Source of the DNA: Planctomycetota bacterium
Lineage (GTDB): Bacteria > Planctomycetota > Phycisphaerae > Sedimentisphaerales > Anaerohalosphaeraceae
DNA: 37,647 nt
Assembly: GCA_013349435.1 (NCBI GenBank)
Contig: DUZQ01000028.1
Location: forward strand, 1 to 37,647
Direction: 5' to 3'
Shown: piece after piece, positions 9,232-16,692 of the stretch
Position numbering within the stretch: position 1 is the stretch's first letter
Layout: each line of letters starts with the position of its first letter
Notes under the pieces: model-generated
Database searches by the model: none
Seen by the model: the letters and a program-made list of their open reading frames with translations, nothing else
What the model was told of the DNA's origin: nothing
Program-made: the position numbers and the translations under genes

Positions 9232-10059
9232 AAAACCAATTACCGTTTGATAAACACCTATGCACGGTTCCCTGCCGCTGCCTTCGGCAGGCGGAACCAC
9301 CCAGACAAAATCGCCACTCGGTACCACCCAGTTTCTCCATTTTCGGTCCAGCGTAATGACATTGTCGGAAGTTCGCTCCATAACACGATAAATCCGGCCT
9401 GTTGCATCATCTAAAATCGTACTGCCGGAATTTATAAAAGTTTCATACCCAGGTTCAATCGTAAGCACTCTTTCTTCGCCCGGATTGACTGAAGCTGTAA
9501 CACCAACCTTCACCGGTACAGGCCAATCACCATCGACTGGTCCTGATGGTACCAGACCATAATTGGGCTGAGTGTAATTGGAGTTTGGGGTACGATATCT
9601 CGCTCCCGCTCCTGCCTTCCTGCCGACAAATATGGAAACATGAACGTTGCCGTCCGGCAGCAGGCCACATAACGCCGACCAGTGGTATTTCTTCGGTTCC
9701 GGATTTGTCCGGGCCGATGGATAGACGAATTCATGAACTTCACAGGGATCACCGCGACCAATACCCGGTAAAGCATCCACCAAATCAACATATCGGTTGC
9801 CGAAGCTTTCAGCTTTTTTCAACTCGTCAACCAGATTAGGTTCGGTGGATGAGGCGTTGAACATTTCGACGTAGAGCTTCATTTTCGCTGTCGCCTCATC
9901 GGCAACAATGGGGGCAATTGTCTGCTCGGTCGCAATGGCGGTCAGTTTCACCCCGACAGGGAACATCCCGGCGATAAATGCAAATCCTATCGTCAGTATC
10001 CCCGCAGCCATCAAGACCTCTGTAAGAGAAAAACCGTTATTTTGCAACCTGTTCGACAT
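9229..10059 (-). CDS. gspI: Type II secretion minor pseudopilin GspI-like
   Basis: The 276-residue protein begins MSNRLQNNG|FSLTEVLMAAG, a prepilin peptidase signal with Gly at -1 and Glu at +5, then a hydrophobic helix (ILTIGFAFIAGMFPVG). Position between gspH and gspJ and the EVLMA type of helix favour GspI, the minor pseudopilin that nucleates the I-J-K tip; sequence beyond the helix is not diagnostic. A GDPCEV motif lies near residue 105. An upstream GTG at 10080 falls inside a palindromic repeat, so the ATG at 10059 is preferred, though neither has a clear ribosome-binding site. The TAG stop is shared with a heptamer repeat. Confidence 0.72.
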   Translation of the reverse strand: MSNRLQNNGFSLTEVLMAAGILTIGFAFIAGMFPVGVKLTAIATEQTIAPIVADEATAKMKLYVEMFNASSTEPNLVDELKKAESFGNRYVDLVDALPGIGRGDPCEVHEFVYPSARTNPEPKKYHWSALCGLLPDGNVHVSIFVGRKAGAGARYRTPNSNYTQPNYGLVPSGPVDGDWPVPVKVGVTASVNPGEERVLTIEPGYETFINSGSTILDDATGRIYRVMERTSDNVITLDRKWRNWVVPSGDFVWVVPPAEGSGREPCIGVYQTVIGF

Positions 10060-10071
10060 TGCTGAAACCGC

Positions 10072-10123
10072 GTGGGCCACAGGCCCACCCTACAAATTTC
10101 TGGTGCGATGAATCGCACCCTAC
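10072..10123. repeat. Two GTAGGGTG-type palindromic repeats between gspI and gspH
   Basis: Two palindromes are arranged head to tail: GTGGGCCACAGGCCCAC followed by CCTAC (10072-10093), and GGTGCGATGAATCGCACC followed by CTAC (10102-10123). On the minus strand each reads GTAGGGTG plus a hairpin. The second type recurs at 37344-37365. Confidence 0.8.
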
Positions 10124-10126
10124 GAA

Positions 10127-10996
10127 TCATTTATTAATAATCCGGCCCGTATATGGGCTTATATACAATACTTCCAGATACTGCAGATAATCCGTCCACC
10201 TCTTATTCATACTGACCAAGTCCAGTCGCCTCTTGTCATAGATAACAAAACTATTCCTGCTAAGCTCCTGGCCTAAGCCACGCTCGGCATAATCGTCCTG
10301 GACAAACATTCCATATTGATTAACAGCATCGGTGATTTTAGTCAGCGTATTGAATGCTCCGTCTTTGCTCCAGTCTACATTCTCGTTGGATTCGAACCTG
10401 CCATGTCTGTTTCTCGTTCTAACTTCGTGGATTACCAGTTTCCCGGACGGTGAGAAAACTATTGAAAAACTGGTTGTATCCGTAAGATATATATTCCTGC
10501 CGTCAACCAAATTGCCTGAAACCGAGTTGTTAAGATCTGCGTCAACAATGGGTCTGTCCCCAACATTGCCTGCATCGCAAGGGTCAGACCTTACCATCAA
10601 GTCCATCACGCCGACATTAGCCGGCAGTCTCGCCGGTTTGCAGCCGGTAACTGCACGAAACCCATTTGCCAGGCCCGTTCCGGTAAGAGTCGGGTCATTT
10701 GCAAGGTCTGCTGCTGACGGCGAAGGTGCAGGGTCATTTATTATAAATATCATGTACTGGTTGCCGGCAAGGTCCTGCTGGAAGCGGAGGCCGGAATAGG
10801 CCTGCTCCCGGGCGGCAATTGCTCTGGCGTTACCAAGGGCCGAGCTTATCAGATGGCGGACGCTGAGTGAGGACTCGAACGAGTCGAGAACCTGTTTAGC
10901 TGCGGGCAGACCGAGCACCGCAAGCAAAAGCATAACCGATACAACGGTCAAAAGCTCGACAAGCGTAAAACCGGTTTTTGACTTATCAGTTCTCAT
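10127..10996 (-). CDS. gspH: Type II secretion pseudopilin GspH-like
   Basis: The 289-residue protein starts MRTDKSKTG|FTLVELLTVVS, a canonical prepilin signal, followed by a helix reaching about residue 32. The sequence after it, SLSVRHLISSALGNARAIAAREQ, matches the GspH/FimT pattern in which the exposed helix is followed by a conserved Ala/Arg-rich segment. GspH links the pseudopilus shaft to the tip complex. It contains one SDPCD motif and is longer than the 170-200 residues usual for GspH. The ATG at 10996 is the only sensible start; the upstream GAAG is a weak ribosome-binding site. It lies between the gspG-like genes and gspI and has repeats on both sides. Confidence 0.75.
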   Translation of the reverse strand: MRTDKSKTGFTLVELLTVVSVMLLLAVLGLPAAKQVLDSFESSLSVRHLISSALGNARAIAAREQAYSGLRFQQDLAGNQYMIFIINDPAPSPSAADLANDPTLTGTGLANGFRAVTGCKPARLPANVGVMDLMVRSDPCDAGNVGDRPIVDADLNNSVSGNLVDGRNIYLTDTTSFSIVFSPSGKLVIHEVRTRNRHGRFESNENVDWSKDGAFNTLTKITDAVNQYGMFVQDDYAERGLGQELSRNSFVIYDKRRLDLVSMNKRWTDYLQYLEVLYISPYTGRIINK

Positions 10997-11031
10997 TTTT
11001 TATCTTCGGTTCAGTGTACGACTGTTAAAAT

Positions 11032-11124
11032 GTCATTCCTGCGAAGCTTGTCCCTGCGAAGGCAGGGAGCAGGATTCCACGACCTTCAGCAAAACAATGG
11101 ATTCCAAATCGAGTTTGGAATGAC
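11032..11124. repeat. REP/dRS3-like composite repeat between gspH and the first GspG-like gene
   Basis: Unit 1 runs from GTCATTCCTGCGAAGC to AGGATTCCA (11032-11079) with an internal hairpin. Unit 2 is inverted, ATGGATTCCAAATCGAGTTT to GGAATGAC (11097-11124). The end motifs match the elements at 7995 and 12196 while the stems differ. Confidence 0.75.
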
Positions 11125-11170
11125 AATGTGATCGCTCAAAAAGATACTTATAACGTTTTCCAAATACAAT

Positions 11171-11205
11171 ACTAAGAACTCAAAACTAAGAAATAAAAAC
11201 TGTTA
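11171..11205. repeat. Degenerate 7-bp tandem array ending in a stop codon
   Basis: Five in-register units on the plus strand: ACTAAGA, ACTCAAA, ACTAAGA, AATAAAA, ACTGTTA. The final TTA is the TAA stop codon of the GspG-like gene at 11203. Confidence 0.55.
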
Positions 11206-12168
11206 CTCCCCTTTGTTAAAGTTAAACACATCATCCGGCGTTCCGTACTGGCCGTCCGGCCCAGCCGAGAGCAAGATAAATGAATCCGCCCGGTAAGGCC
11301 GCAATGGAGGCGTGGCAAAATTCGGATTCAGCGTGTTCCTGTAAAAAATCGCTGGTTTGCCCCCGTTTTCACTCATGGGATGAACAAAGGTGCTATCCGA
11401 TGGTAGCCCCAGATCGATGATGATTTGATTGTCACGATAATCATATATGTTTTTATCAAGGTCGTCGCTGTAATGCTCCGGGTCATGTATGAAGTTTGAA
11501 GTGTTGGCCCTGTAATAAAGAATCGGCATTCCCGTATTCTTGCCGGTTGCCAGATGTTTTACATTCCCGAACACATCTGCGAAAATGAATTTATCAACAG
11601 TGTCTTCAGGAAACGAGATTTGTTCGTCCTCATAATATAAATTATTCAGCTTGACTGCGTTGGCAGTCTCCAATTCCAGATATGGGCCCTTTCTGATGGT
11701 CAGGTTCTCTTTCTTTAAGGCATCTTCCTCGTTCTGAGGCAGACCAAAACCTTCAATATCTCCATCAACATCCGGCAAATATAGATGTTCATCGACGCCG
11801 TCATTTCCATACCAATCCGCCTTGCCGTCATTTCTGAACTCGGACATTGGATGAAAACCGAAACCATCGTGACCTATAACGGCCTCGGCAAGTTTCTGGG
11901 CACCACAATAAGACTGAACTATAAGGTCGCCGGGCCTGCGCGTATATTCAGACTCGGGGTAGTCGCCGAAGTCGGCTCTGAAGGCCTCAAGGGCAATTTC
12001 GATACTGTGAAACTGCGCGCGCTGCCTGGCCATATCGGCGGACCTTCTTACCATGCTCAGGGCCGGTATTATCAAGCTCACAAGGACCGCAATTACCGCC
12101 ACCGCTGCAACGACCTCAACCAATGTAAAGCCGCTTCTGTGTGAAAATCGTTTCGCGTACAGCTTCAT
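11203..12168 (-). CDS. GspG-like large pseudopilin, paralogue 1
   Basis: The 321-residue protein starts MKLYAKRFSHRSG|FTLVEVVAAVAV, a prepilin signal and helix. It then shows a pattern shared with the genes at 12410 and 14177: FHSIEIALEAF, a YCGAQKLAEAVIG motif with GFHPMSEFR, then GMPILYYRA, and a C-terminal SAGPDGQYGTPDDVFNF resembling the calcium-binding tail of GspG. It would be a structural subunit of the pseudopilus; classical GspG has only about 140 residues. A perfect AGGAGGTG lies seven bases before the ATG at 12168, deciding this start over a GTG-type extension eight codons upstream. The very strong ribosome-binding site, compared with its neighbours, suggests high translation. Confidence 0.78.
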   Translation of the reverse strand: MKLYAKRFSHRSGFTLVEVVAAVAVIAVLVSLIIPALSMVRRSADMARQRAQFHSIEIALEAFRADFGDYPESEYTRRPGDLIVQSYCGAQKLAEAVIGHDGFGFHPMSEFRNDGKADWYGNDGVDEHLYLPDVDGDIEGFGLPQNEEDALKKENLTIRKGPYLELETANAVKLNNLYYEDEQISFPEDTVDKFIFADVFGNVKHLATGKNTGMPILYYRANTSNFIHDPEHYSDDLDKNIYDYRDNQIIIDLGLPSDSTFVHPMSENGGKPAIFYRNTLNPNFATPPLRPYRADSFILLSAGPDGQYGTPDDVFNFNKGE

Positions 12169-12195
12169 TTTGACACCTCCTTTACGTTTCACGTT

Positions 12196-12304
12196 CTGGA
12201 TTCCGGGTCAAGCCCGGAATGACAGGACGACATCTCCTTTTTTATTTCTGCCCCTGGTTTCCGGGTCCCTTCGGCCTTGCTCAGGACAGGCAAGCCCGGA
12301 ACGA
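12196..12304. repeat. Two REP/dRS3-like units between GspG paralogues 1 and 2
   Basis: Unit 1 runs CTGGATTCCGGGTCAAGCCC to GGAATGAC (12196-12223), with an 8-bp stem. Unit 2 runs CTGGTTTCCGGG to CCCGGAACGAC (12254-12304), with a longer interior. Both face the same way and share the CTGG-stem-GAC scaffold. Confidence 0.75.
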
Positions 12305-12353
12305 CAGGTTGACATCTACTTTACAAACCAATCACCTGCAAATTCATATTTAG

Positions 12354-12372
12354 CCCCACGTTTCACGTGGGG
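12354..12372. other. Perfect 8-bp stem-loop in the secretion operon
   Basis: CCCCACGT-TTC-ACGTGGGG forms an 8-bp GC-rich stem with a 3-nt loop. It is followed by TTTT on the plus strand only; in the direction of the operon no T-tract follows, so it is more likely an mRNA-stabilising or processing structure than a terminator. It lies 38 bp downstream of GspG paralogue 2. Confidence 0.7.
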
Positions 12373-12409
12373 TTTTAACTGTGCACGCGGTTAAATACTA
12401 ACGACTGTT

Positions 12410-13360
12410 CTAATAGTCGAAGTTGCTGATATCATCGGCCGTGCCGTATATTCCGTCACGGCCTGCGGAAATCAAAATAAAGGTCGAGGCGTTAAACGGC
12501 TTATCATAGCTGACCTTCGGATTTGTGATAGTTTTATAGAAAAGATTCATACCGTTCCTTGTTTGGCCTTGTTCGGTATAAGTAACGCTTTCATCAAAAA
12601 GGTGCTTTACAAGCGGGTCTTTGACCGTGCCGAGTTCGATAATTCCCCGATTATCCTCGTAATTGTATATCCAGCCTTCAATTTCATCCGATGGCTCGGG
12701 GACCTTTTTAAAAAGTCTCGAGCCGCTGTTCGCCTTGTAATAAAGAATGGGAGTACCCGCCCACTCAGAGTCCTCTCTATAGGGCACCTTGACCTTTTTC
12801 TGGCGAAATATGTCGGTAATGACCGGTGCACGAAAATGGTCCGGTGAATCCGCTTCCTTGGTCGAATATACATCCCCGGTATAGTTTTCATATAAATCAT
12901 CCATTACGAAAACACCCATATCCTTCAGCTCGATATATAGTTCCTTTCTGCGACTTCTGCAGGCCGCGATATCTTCGTCTGTGGACTGTTTAACATCACA
13001 GGCGTAAATACTGTCATCCTCTGCAGGTGCATACCAATTGGACTCCGGGTCAAATCCTTTCATGTCCCGGCCAACAAGCGCCTCGGCGAGATGCTGGGCG
13101 CCGCAGACCCGATGCCCCACGGTACCGTCGGAGATTGTCATGGAAGGTGGATAGTCGTCATAATCCTTTTGAAAAAGCTCCAGGCCGACTTCGATAGCAT
13201 GGAAGCTGGATTTCTGACGTAAATTCGTCGCGTGCCTCTTGACCGCCTGAATGCCGGTTGATAGAAAGCCTATCAGCAATGTTATAATGCTGATTACAAC
13301 AAGCAACTCGATTAACGAAAAGCCCGACCCGAACAAATATCGTTTTGTGCTTTGTCCCAT
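12410..13360 (-). CDS. GspG-like large pseudopilin, paralogue 2
   Basis: The 316-residue protein starts MGQSTKRYLFGSG|FSLIELLVVIS with a prepilin signal and long hydrophobic helix. It shares the paralogue pattern FHAIEVGLELF, VCGAQHLAEALVG, GTPILYYKA, and the tail SAGRDGIYGTADDISNF. It also has extra cysteines (IYACDVK, IAACRSR) not seen in the other two. The preferred ATG at 13360 has GAGG nine bases upstream; a TTG twelve codons earlier is less likely. It lies 76 bp after the short GspG gene. It probably forms part of the pseudopilus shaft; a role as a dedicated substrate-binding subunit cannot be excluded. Confidence 0.76.
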   Translation of the reverse strand: MGQSTKRYLFGSGFSLIELLVVISIITLLIGFLSTGIQAVKRHATNLRQKSSFHAIEVGLELFQKDYDDYPPSMTISDGTVGHRVCGAQHLAEALVGRDMKGFDPESNWYAPAEDDSIYACDVKQSTDEDIAACRSRRKELYIELKDMGVFVMDDLYENYTGDVYSTKEADSPDHFRAPVITDIFRQKKVKVPYREDSEWAGTPILYYKANSGSRLFKKVPEPSDEIEGWIYNYEDNRGIIELGTVKDPLVKHLFDESVTYTEQGQTRNGMNLFYKTITNPKVSYDKPFNASTFILISAGRDGIYGTADDISNFDY

Positions 13361-13418
13361 TTTCAAATTCCTCGATTTTCGCAGCTTTTTCACCAAACCA
13401 ACAAACAGAACACTCTTG

Positions 13419-13439
13419 TCAACTTAAAACTAATAACTA
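13419..13439. repeat. Short 7-bp tandem array at the end of the short gspG gene
   Basis: Three in-register units (TCAACTT, AAAACTA, ATAACTA). The last contains the TAG stop codon of the gene at 13437. Confidence 0.55.
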
Positions 13440-13916
13440 CATATCCCTGCTGCTGACATTGTCAGCCTGGGTGTTAAAATCTTTGTCCGGACCGCCCGAT
13501 ACAACCTCCGGGAAGCTGTCCTGCGCTTTATATATGTAATCGAGCGGCTCACCCCACGGGTCCAGAAATTCAAGCCGACCCTCTTCATCATTATTCGTAT
13601 CGCCAACCATAGTAGTATCTATCTTTTCACAGAATCTCTTTGAACTCGGCGTAGAATCAAGCTGAACGTAAAGGTCTTCACTGTGCACATCAGGCGGCTC
13701 ACAGGGATCTACAACAGGAAACTTATCCCAAAATCCATAATACTGCTCTATTGCCGTTACGAGTATCTGTATCGTGCTTTTGGCAAGCTTCTCCTCGGCC
13801 TGGGTCTTCAAACGCTTGCCAACACCGAGCAAAATCGCCGCTAAAATTATCACTACCGTAACCGCAGCAAGGACCTCAAGCGTCGAAAACGCCCTGTTTT
13901 CTCTGCTAATTCTCAT
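13437..13916 (-). CDS. gspG: Short GspG-type pseudopilin
   Basis: The 159-residue protein is closest in length to a classical major pseudopilin GspG. It starts MRISRENRA|FSTLEVLAAVTV: Phe +1, Glu +5, but Ala instead of Gly at -1. The helix is followed by LAKSTIQILVTAIEQYYGFWDKFP, then LEFLDPWGEPLDYIY (the DPWGxPxxY motif of GspG), and a tail SGGPDKDFNTQADNVSS resembling the GspG calcium loop. One VDPCEP motif is present. The ATG at 13916 is preferred over a TTG two codons earlier; a GGGGG run lies about ten bases upstream. It sits between large paralogues 2 and 3 and is flanked by heptamer arrays on both sides. Confidence 0.75.
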   Translation of the reverse strand: MRISRENRAFSTLEVLAAVTVVIILAAILLGVGKRLKTQAEEKLAKSTIQILVTAIEQYYGFWDKFPVVDPCEPPDVHSEDLYVQLDSTPSSKRFCEKIDTTMVGDTNNDEEGRLEFLDPWGEPLDYIYKAQDSFPEVVSGGPDKDFNTQADNVSSRDM

Positions 13917-14013
13917 ATCCAAACTACCCCCGGCAAAACGGCTCAGTCAGCCCCGCGTCTTTCGACCGGTTGATGATCCATCCTTCCACCGAAGCCAACA
14001 AATCCTCGTTTTA

Positions 14014-14179
14014 TGAACTACGAGCCACCAACTACAAACTACCAACTAACAACTACGAACTATCAGCTACGAACTACGAACTATCGGCTACGAACTACAA
14101 ACTACGAACTACGAACTACAAACTACGAACTATGAACTACGAACTATGAACTATGAACTACGAACTATTTACTAAACTA
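14014..14179. repeat. 7-bp tandem repeat array, 23 units (consensus CGAACTA / TAGTTCG)
   Basis: From 14014 to 14174 the sequence divides without a register break into 23 heptamers: nine CGAACTA, four TGAACTA, three CAAACTA, two CCAACTA and five more divergent units. A 5-nt partial unit follows, whose CTA is the TAG stop codon (14177-14179) of the minus-strand pseudopilin gene. The array fills most of the 260 bp between two pseudopilin genes. Confidence 0.95.
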
Positions 14180-15232
14180 CTCTTTATCAAAGTTAAAAAT
14201 ATCGTCCGGTGTACCATATAATCCGTCCTTCCCGGCGGACATTAGGATGTAGGAGCCGGCCCTGTAAGGCCTCTTGATTGTGGCAATCTGCGGATTTAAT
14301 ATCATGTTCTCGAAATCCCGCCAATCATCTTCACTAGTATAATCAGGGGCTCCGGCAGATATATCACCACCATCACCGGGAAGACCGTTCGCCAGAGGGT
14401 GCCAGTCACCAGGCGTCTCAGCGGAACCGAGAGCCAACAAATTGTAGTTGTCCATATAATAATAGATATCATTGTGAATAGTCTTTCCCTGCATGTCGGG
14501 ACGGTAATCCTGTTGTGTGAACTTGGTACGGGCCTTGTAGTATAGAATCGGCATACCGGTCTTTTTGCCGGCGTGGCGCTTCTTGTCGAAAACATCACAC
14601 AGGACTAAATTAGCTCTGTCAGGATCAAAGTCGCCGATACCCGGCCCTTCTATCGCATCTGCATCATATATATCCGTTACCATAAAAGCATTGGCGTTTT
14701 CGAGTTCTACAAAAGGCCCCCACCTTGCTTTTACATTCTCCTCGGCGGACTCGACATACAAAGGATTATCGGGTTCGTAATTAGTGTCCGCATGGTAAGT
14801 CGGAGCTTCGTGGTACATCCCGAGCGGCTCATCAGGTTCCGGGTGACTGAAGGTATTGTTCGACCTGAAGTCCGAGTTTGGATGGAACCCCAAAAAATCA
14901 AGGCCAACGATTGCCTCTGCCAACTTATTGGCGCCGCAATACGGTACACCCAGAGGTATGTCATACTGGTTGTCTTTCGTCGGGTCCAACAGGTCCATAT
15001 TGTCGTTTGACTCCGGGTACCTGCCGTAGCGGTCTTCGGCGCTGAACATGCCAAGGGCGGCGTCGATACTGTGGAACTGGGCTTTTTGCTCAAGCTCCTT
15101 TGTATAGTCTTTGACCAGATTGAGCGCAGGGACTAAAAGCCCAATCAAAATCGCGATTATCCCCATCACCGTCAACAACTCGATAATCGTAAATCCAGAA
15201 CATTTATTCAAATTTTCATCGCCTGCCTTCAT
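14177..15232 (-). CDS. GspG-like large pseudopilin, paralogue 3
   Basis: The 351-residue protein starts MKAGDENLNKCSG|FTIIELLTVMG, a prepilin signal followed by a helix to about residue 35. It shares FHSIDAALGMF, PYCGANKLAEAIVG with GFHPNSDFR, GMPILYYKA, RPYRAGSYILMSAG and a tail DGLYGTPDDIFNF with the genes at 11203 and 12410; paralogues 1 and 3 are the closest pair. It would be a pseudopilus subunit. AAAGGA lies about eight bases before the ATG at 15232. It is the first pseudopilin gene after gspF and is separated from it by a heptamer array; a 23-unit array follows its stop codon. Confidence 0.78.
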   Translation of the reverse strand: MKAGDENLNKCSGFTIIELLTVMGIIAILIGLLVPALNLVKDYTKELEQKAQFHSIDAALGMFSAEDRYGRYPESNDNMDLLDPTKDNQYDIPLGVPYCGANKLAEAIVGLDFLGFHPNSDFRSNNTFSHPEPDEPLGMYHEAPTYHADTNYEPDNPLYVESAEENVKARWGPFVELENANAFMVTDIYDADAIEGPGIGDFDPDRANLVLCDVFDKKRHAGKKTGMPILYYKARTKFTQQDYRPDMQGKTIHNDIYYYMDNYNLLALGSAETPGDWHPLANGLPGDGGDISAGAPDYTSEDDWRDFENMILNPQIATIKRPYRAGSYILMSAGKDGLYGTPDDIFNFDKE

Positions 15233-15318
15233 TGCACAATCCTTTCAAAATCTTGTTAATAAATATCAATCACTTATTTCGCTATACCCGCAGCTTCGCC
15301 GGGCCGAAACTCAAAAGT

Positions 15319-15403
15319 ACAACTAAAAACTACCAACTACCAACTACCAACTACGAACTACGAACTACGAACTACCAACTACCAACTACCAACTAAAAAG
15401 CTA
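15319..15403. repeat. 7-bp tandem repeat array, 11 units, ending in the gspF stop codon
   Basis: Eleven in-register heptamers (15319-15395): ACAACTA, AAAACTA, then CCAACTA three times, CGAACTA three times and CCAACTA three times. An 8-nt unit, AAAAGCTA, follows; its CTA is the TAG stop of gspF (15401-15403). Confidence 0.95.
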
Positions 15404-16651
15404 CATCAGCACCGTAATCATCCTGACCATCGGCAAAAACATCGCTATGACAATCGTACCGACAATCAAACCAAGCATTACGACCATTATCGGCTCAATG
15501 AGGCTCATCAACGAGCTTACAAGGACATCTGTCTCATCGTCATAGTTGTTGGCAATCTTTTCGAGCATCTTGTCCATCTCTCCGGTCTCTTCGCCGACGT
15601 CAATCATGTTGACAACCATTGAATCAACTGTTTTGGACTGCCTCAGTGGATTTGCAAACGTGTCGCCCTGCCTGATGGCATGGTGCACCTTATTCAAAAC
15701 CCCCGCGTACACCTCATTGCCTGCCGTGTCACGGGTAATATTAAGAGCCTCCAGAATCGGAACACCGGCGCCGATAAGTGTTCCTAACGTCCTTGTCCAA
15801 CGGGCGACGGATATCTTATAAGTCAGCTTCCCGATAATCGGCATCCTCAGCTTGATTACATCAAGTATAAGCCTCCCGATGCGAAACTGCCTTATAAACC
15901 TCAAAACAGCAACAATTGCAAAAGGAGAAAGAACAATTAGACCTGCATTCAATCCTTTGCGACCAAGAAGCCAGTCACTTATGTCCATTAGCGCCTGAGT
16001 AAGACCTGGCAACGAGCCTTCACCTTCGGTCATATCCATCAGAACAGTCGAAAACACAGGTATTATTTTCATCATTAAAAACAGCACAATAGTCATGGCA
16101 ATTACAAGTACAACCACCGGATACACCATTGCCTTTTTGACACTCGACTTAAGCTTCTGGCTTTTTTCCAGAAAGTCCGCCAGACGTAAAAGAATGATAT
16201 CCAGAACACCGCCAACTTCACCTGCGGCTATCATGTTTACGAACAGTCTGTTGAATGCCTTTGGAAATTTCCCGAGAGCCTCTGAAAGCGTCGCTCCTCC
16301 TTCAATGTCATCGGCGACATATCCGATAATCCTTTTTATCTTGCCTCCTTTATGCTGCTGCTCAAGAATCCTTAAAGAACGCAAAATCGCAAGACCCGCA
16401 TCCTGCAAAGTGGAAAGCTGGCGCGCAAACTGAACTATATACTTGGGTTTGACCTTGCCGCCGGCTCCACGACGACGCTTCGGGGCGGCTGCTTTTTCAA
16501 CCTTCTTGGCGGCTCCCTTTGAACGAACCCTCGTAGGTATCAGGCCCTGCTTGCGTATCTTGCTTATCGCTTCCTTGTTGCTCAGGGCTTCTATCTCGGC
16601 TCGAACTTCCTTGCCCTTGGAATCCAGCGCATCATACTTGAATATCGGCAT
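15401..16651 (-). CDS. gspF: Type II secretion inner-membrane platform protein GspF
   Basis: GspF/PilC is the polytopic membrane platform that couples the ATPase to pseudopilus assembly. The 416 residues have the usual N-terminus MPIFKYDALDSKGKEVRAEI, a Lys/Ala/Arg-rich linker, and two tandem T2SSF domains (about 70-195 and 275-400), each with the family pattern (FARQLSTLQDAGLAILRSL; ARWTRTLGTLIGAGVPILEAL). Three membrane segments lie near 175-198, 228-250 and 385-412. Length is normal. GGAGG stands about ten bases before the ATG at 16651. It lies 41 bp after gspE with no repeat in between, and an 11-unit heptamer array starts at its stop codon. Confidence 0.95.
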   Translation of the reverse strand: MPIFKYDALDSKGKEVRAEIEALSNKEAISKIRKQGLIPTRVRSKGAAKKVEKAAAPKRRRGAGGKVKPKYIVQFARQLSTLQDAGLAILRSLRILEQQHKGGKIKRIIGYVADDIEGGATLSEALGKFPKAFNRLFVNMIAAGEVGGVLDIILLRLADFLEKSQKLKSSVKKAMVYPVVVLVIAMTIVLFLMMKIIPVFSTVLMDMTEGEGSLPGLTQALMDISDWLLGRKGLNAGLIVLSPFAIVAVLRFIRQFRIGRLILDVIKLRMPIIGKLTYKISVARWTRTLGTLIGAGVPILEALNITRDTAGNEVYAGVLNKVHHAIRQGDTFANPLRQSKTVDSMVVNMIDVGEETGEMDKMLEKIANNYDDETDVLVSSLMSLIEPIMVVMLGLIVGTIVIAMFLPMVRMITVLM

Positions 16652-16692
16652 CTTAAAATACCTCCATACTTCAAACTCTTCCGAATATCTCG

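Noticed and set aside
9194-9340. N-terminal extension of gspJ by 49 codons
   Set aside because: It would overlap gspI and bury the prepilin signal; the ATG at 9193 gives a normal short leader.
14014-14174. CRISPR array
   Set aside because: The repeat unit is 7 bp and directly tandem, with no spacers and no cas genes nearby.
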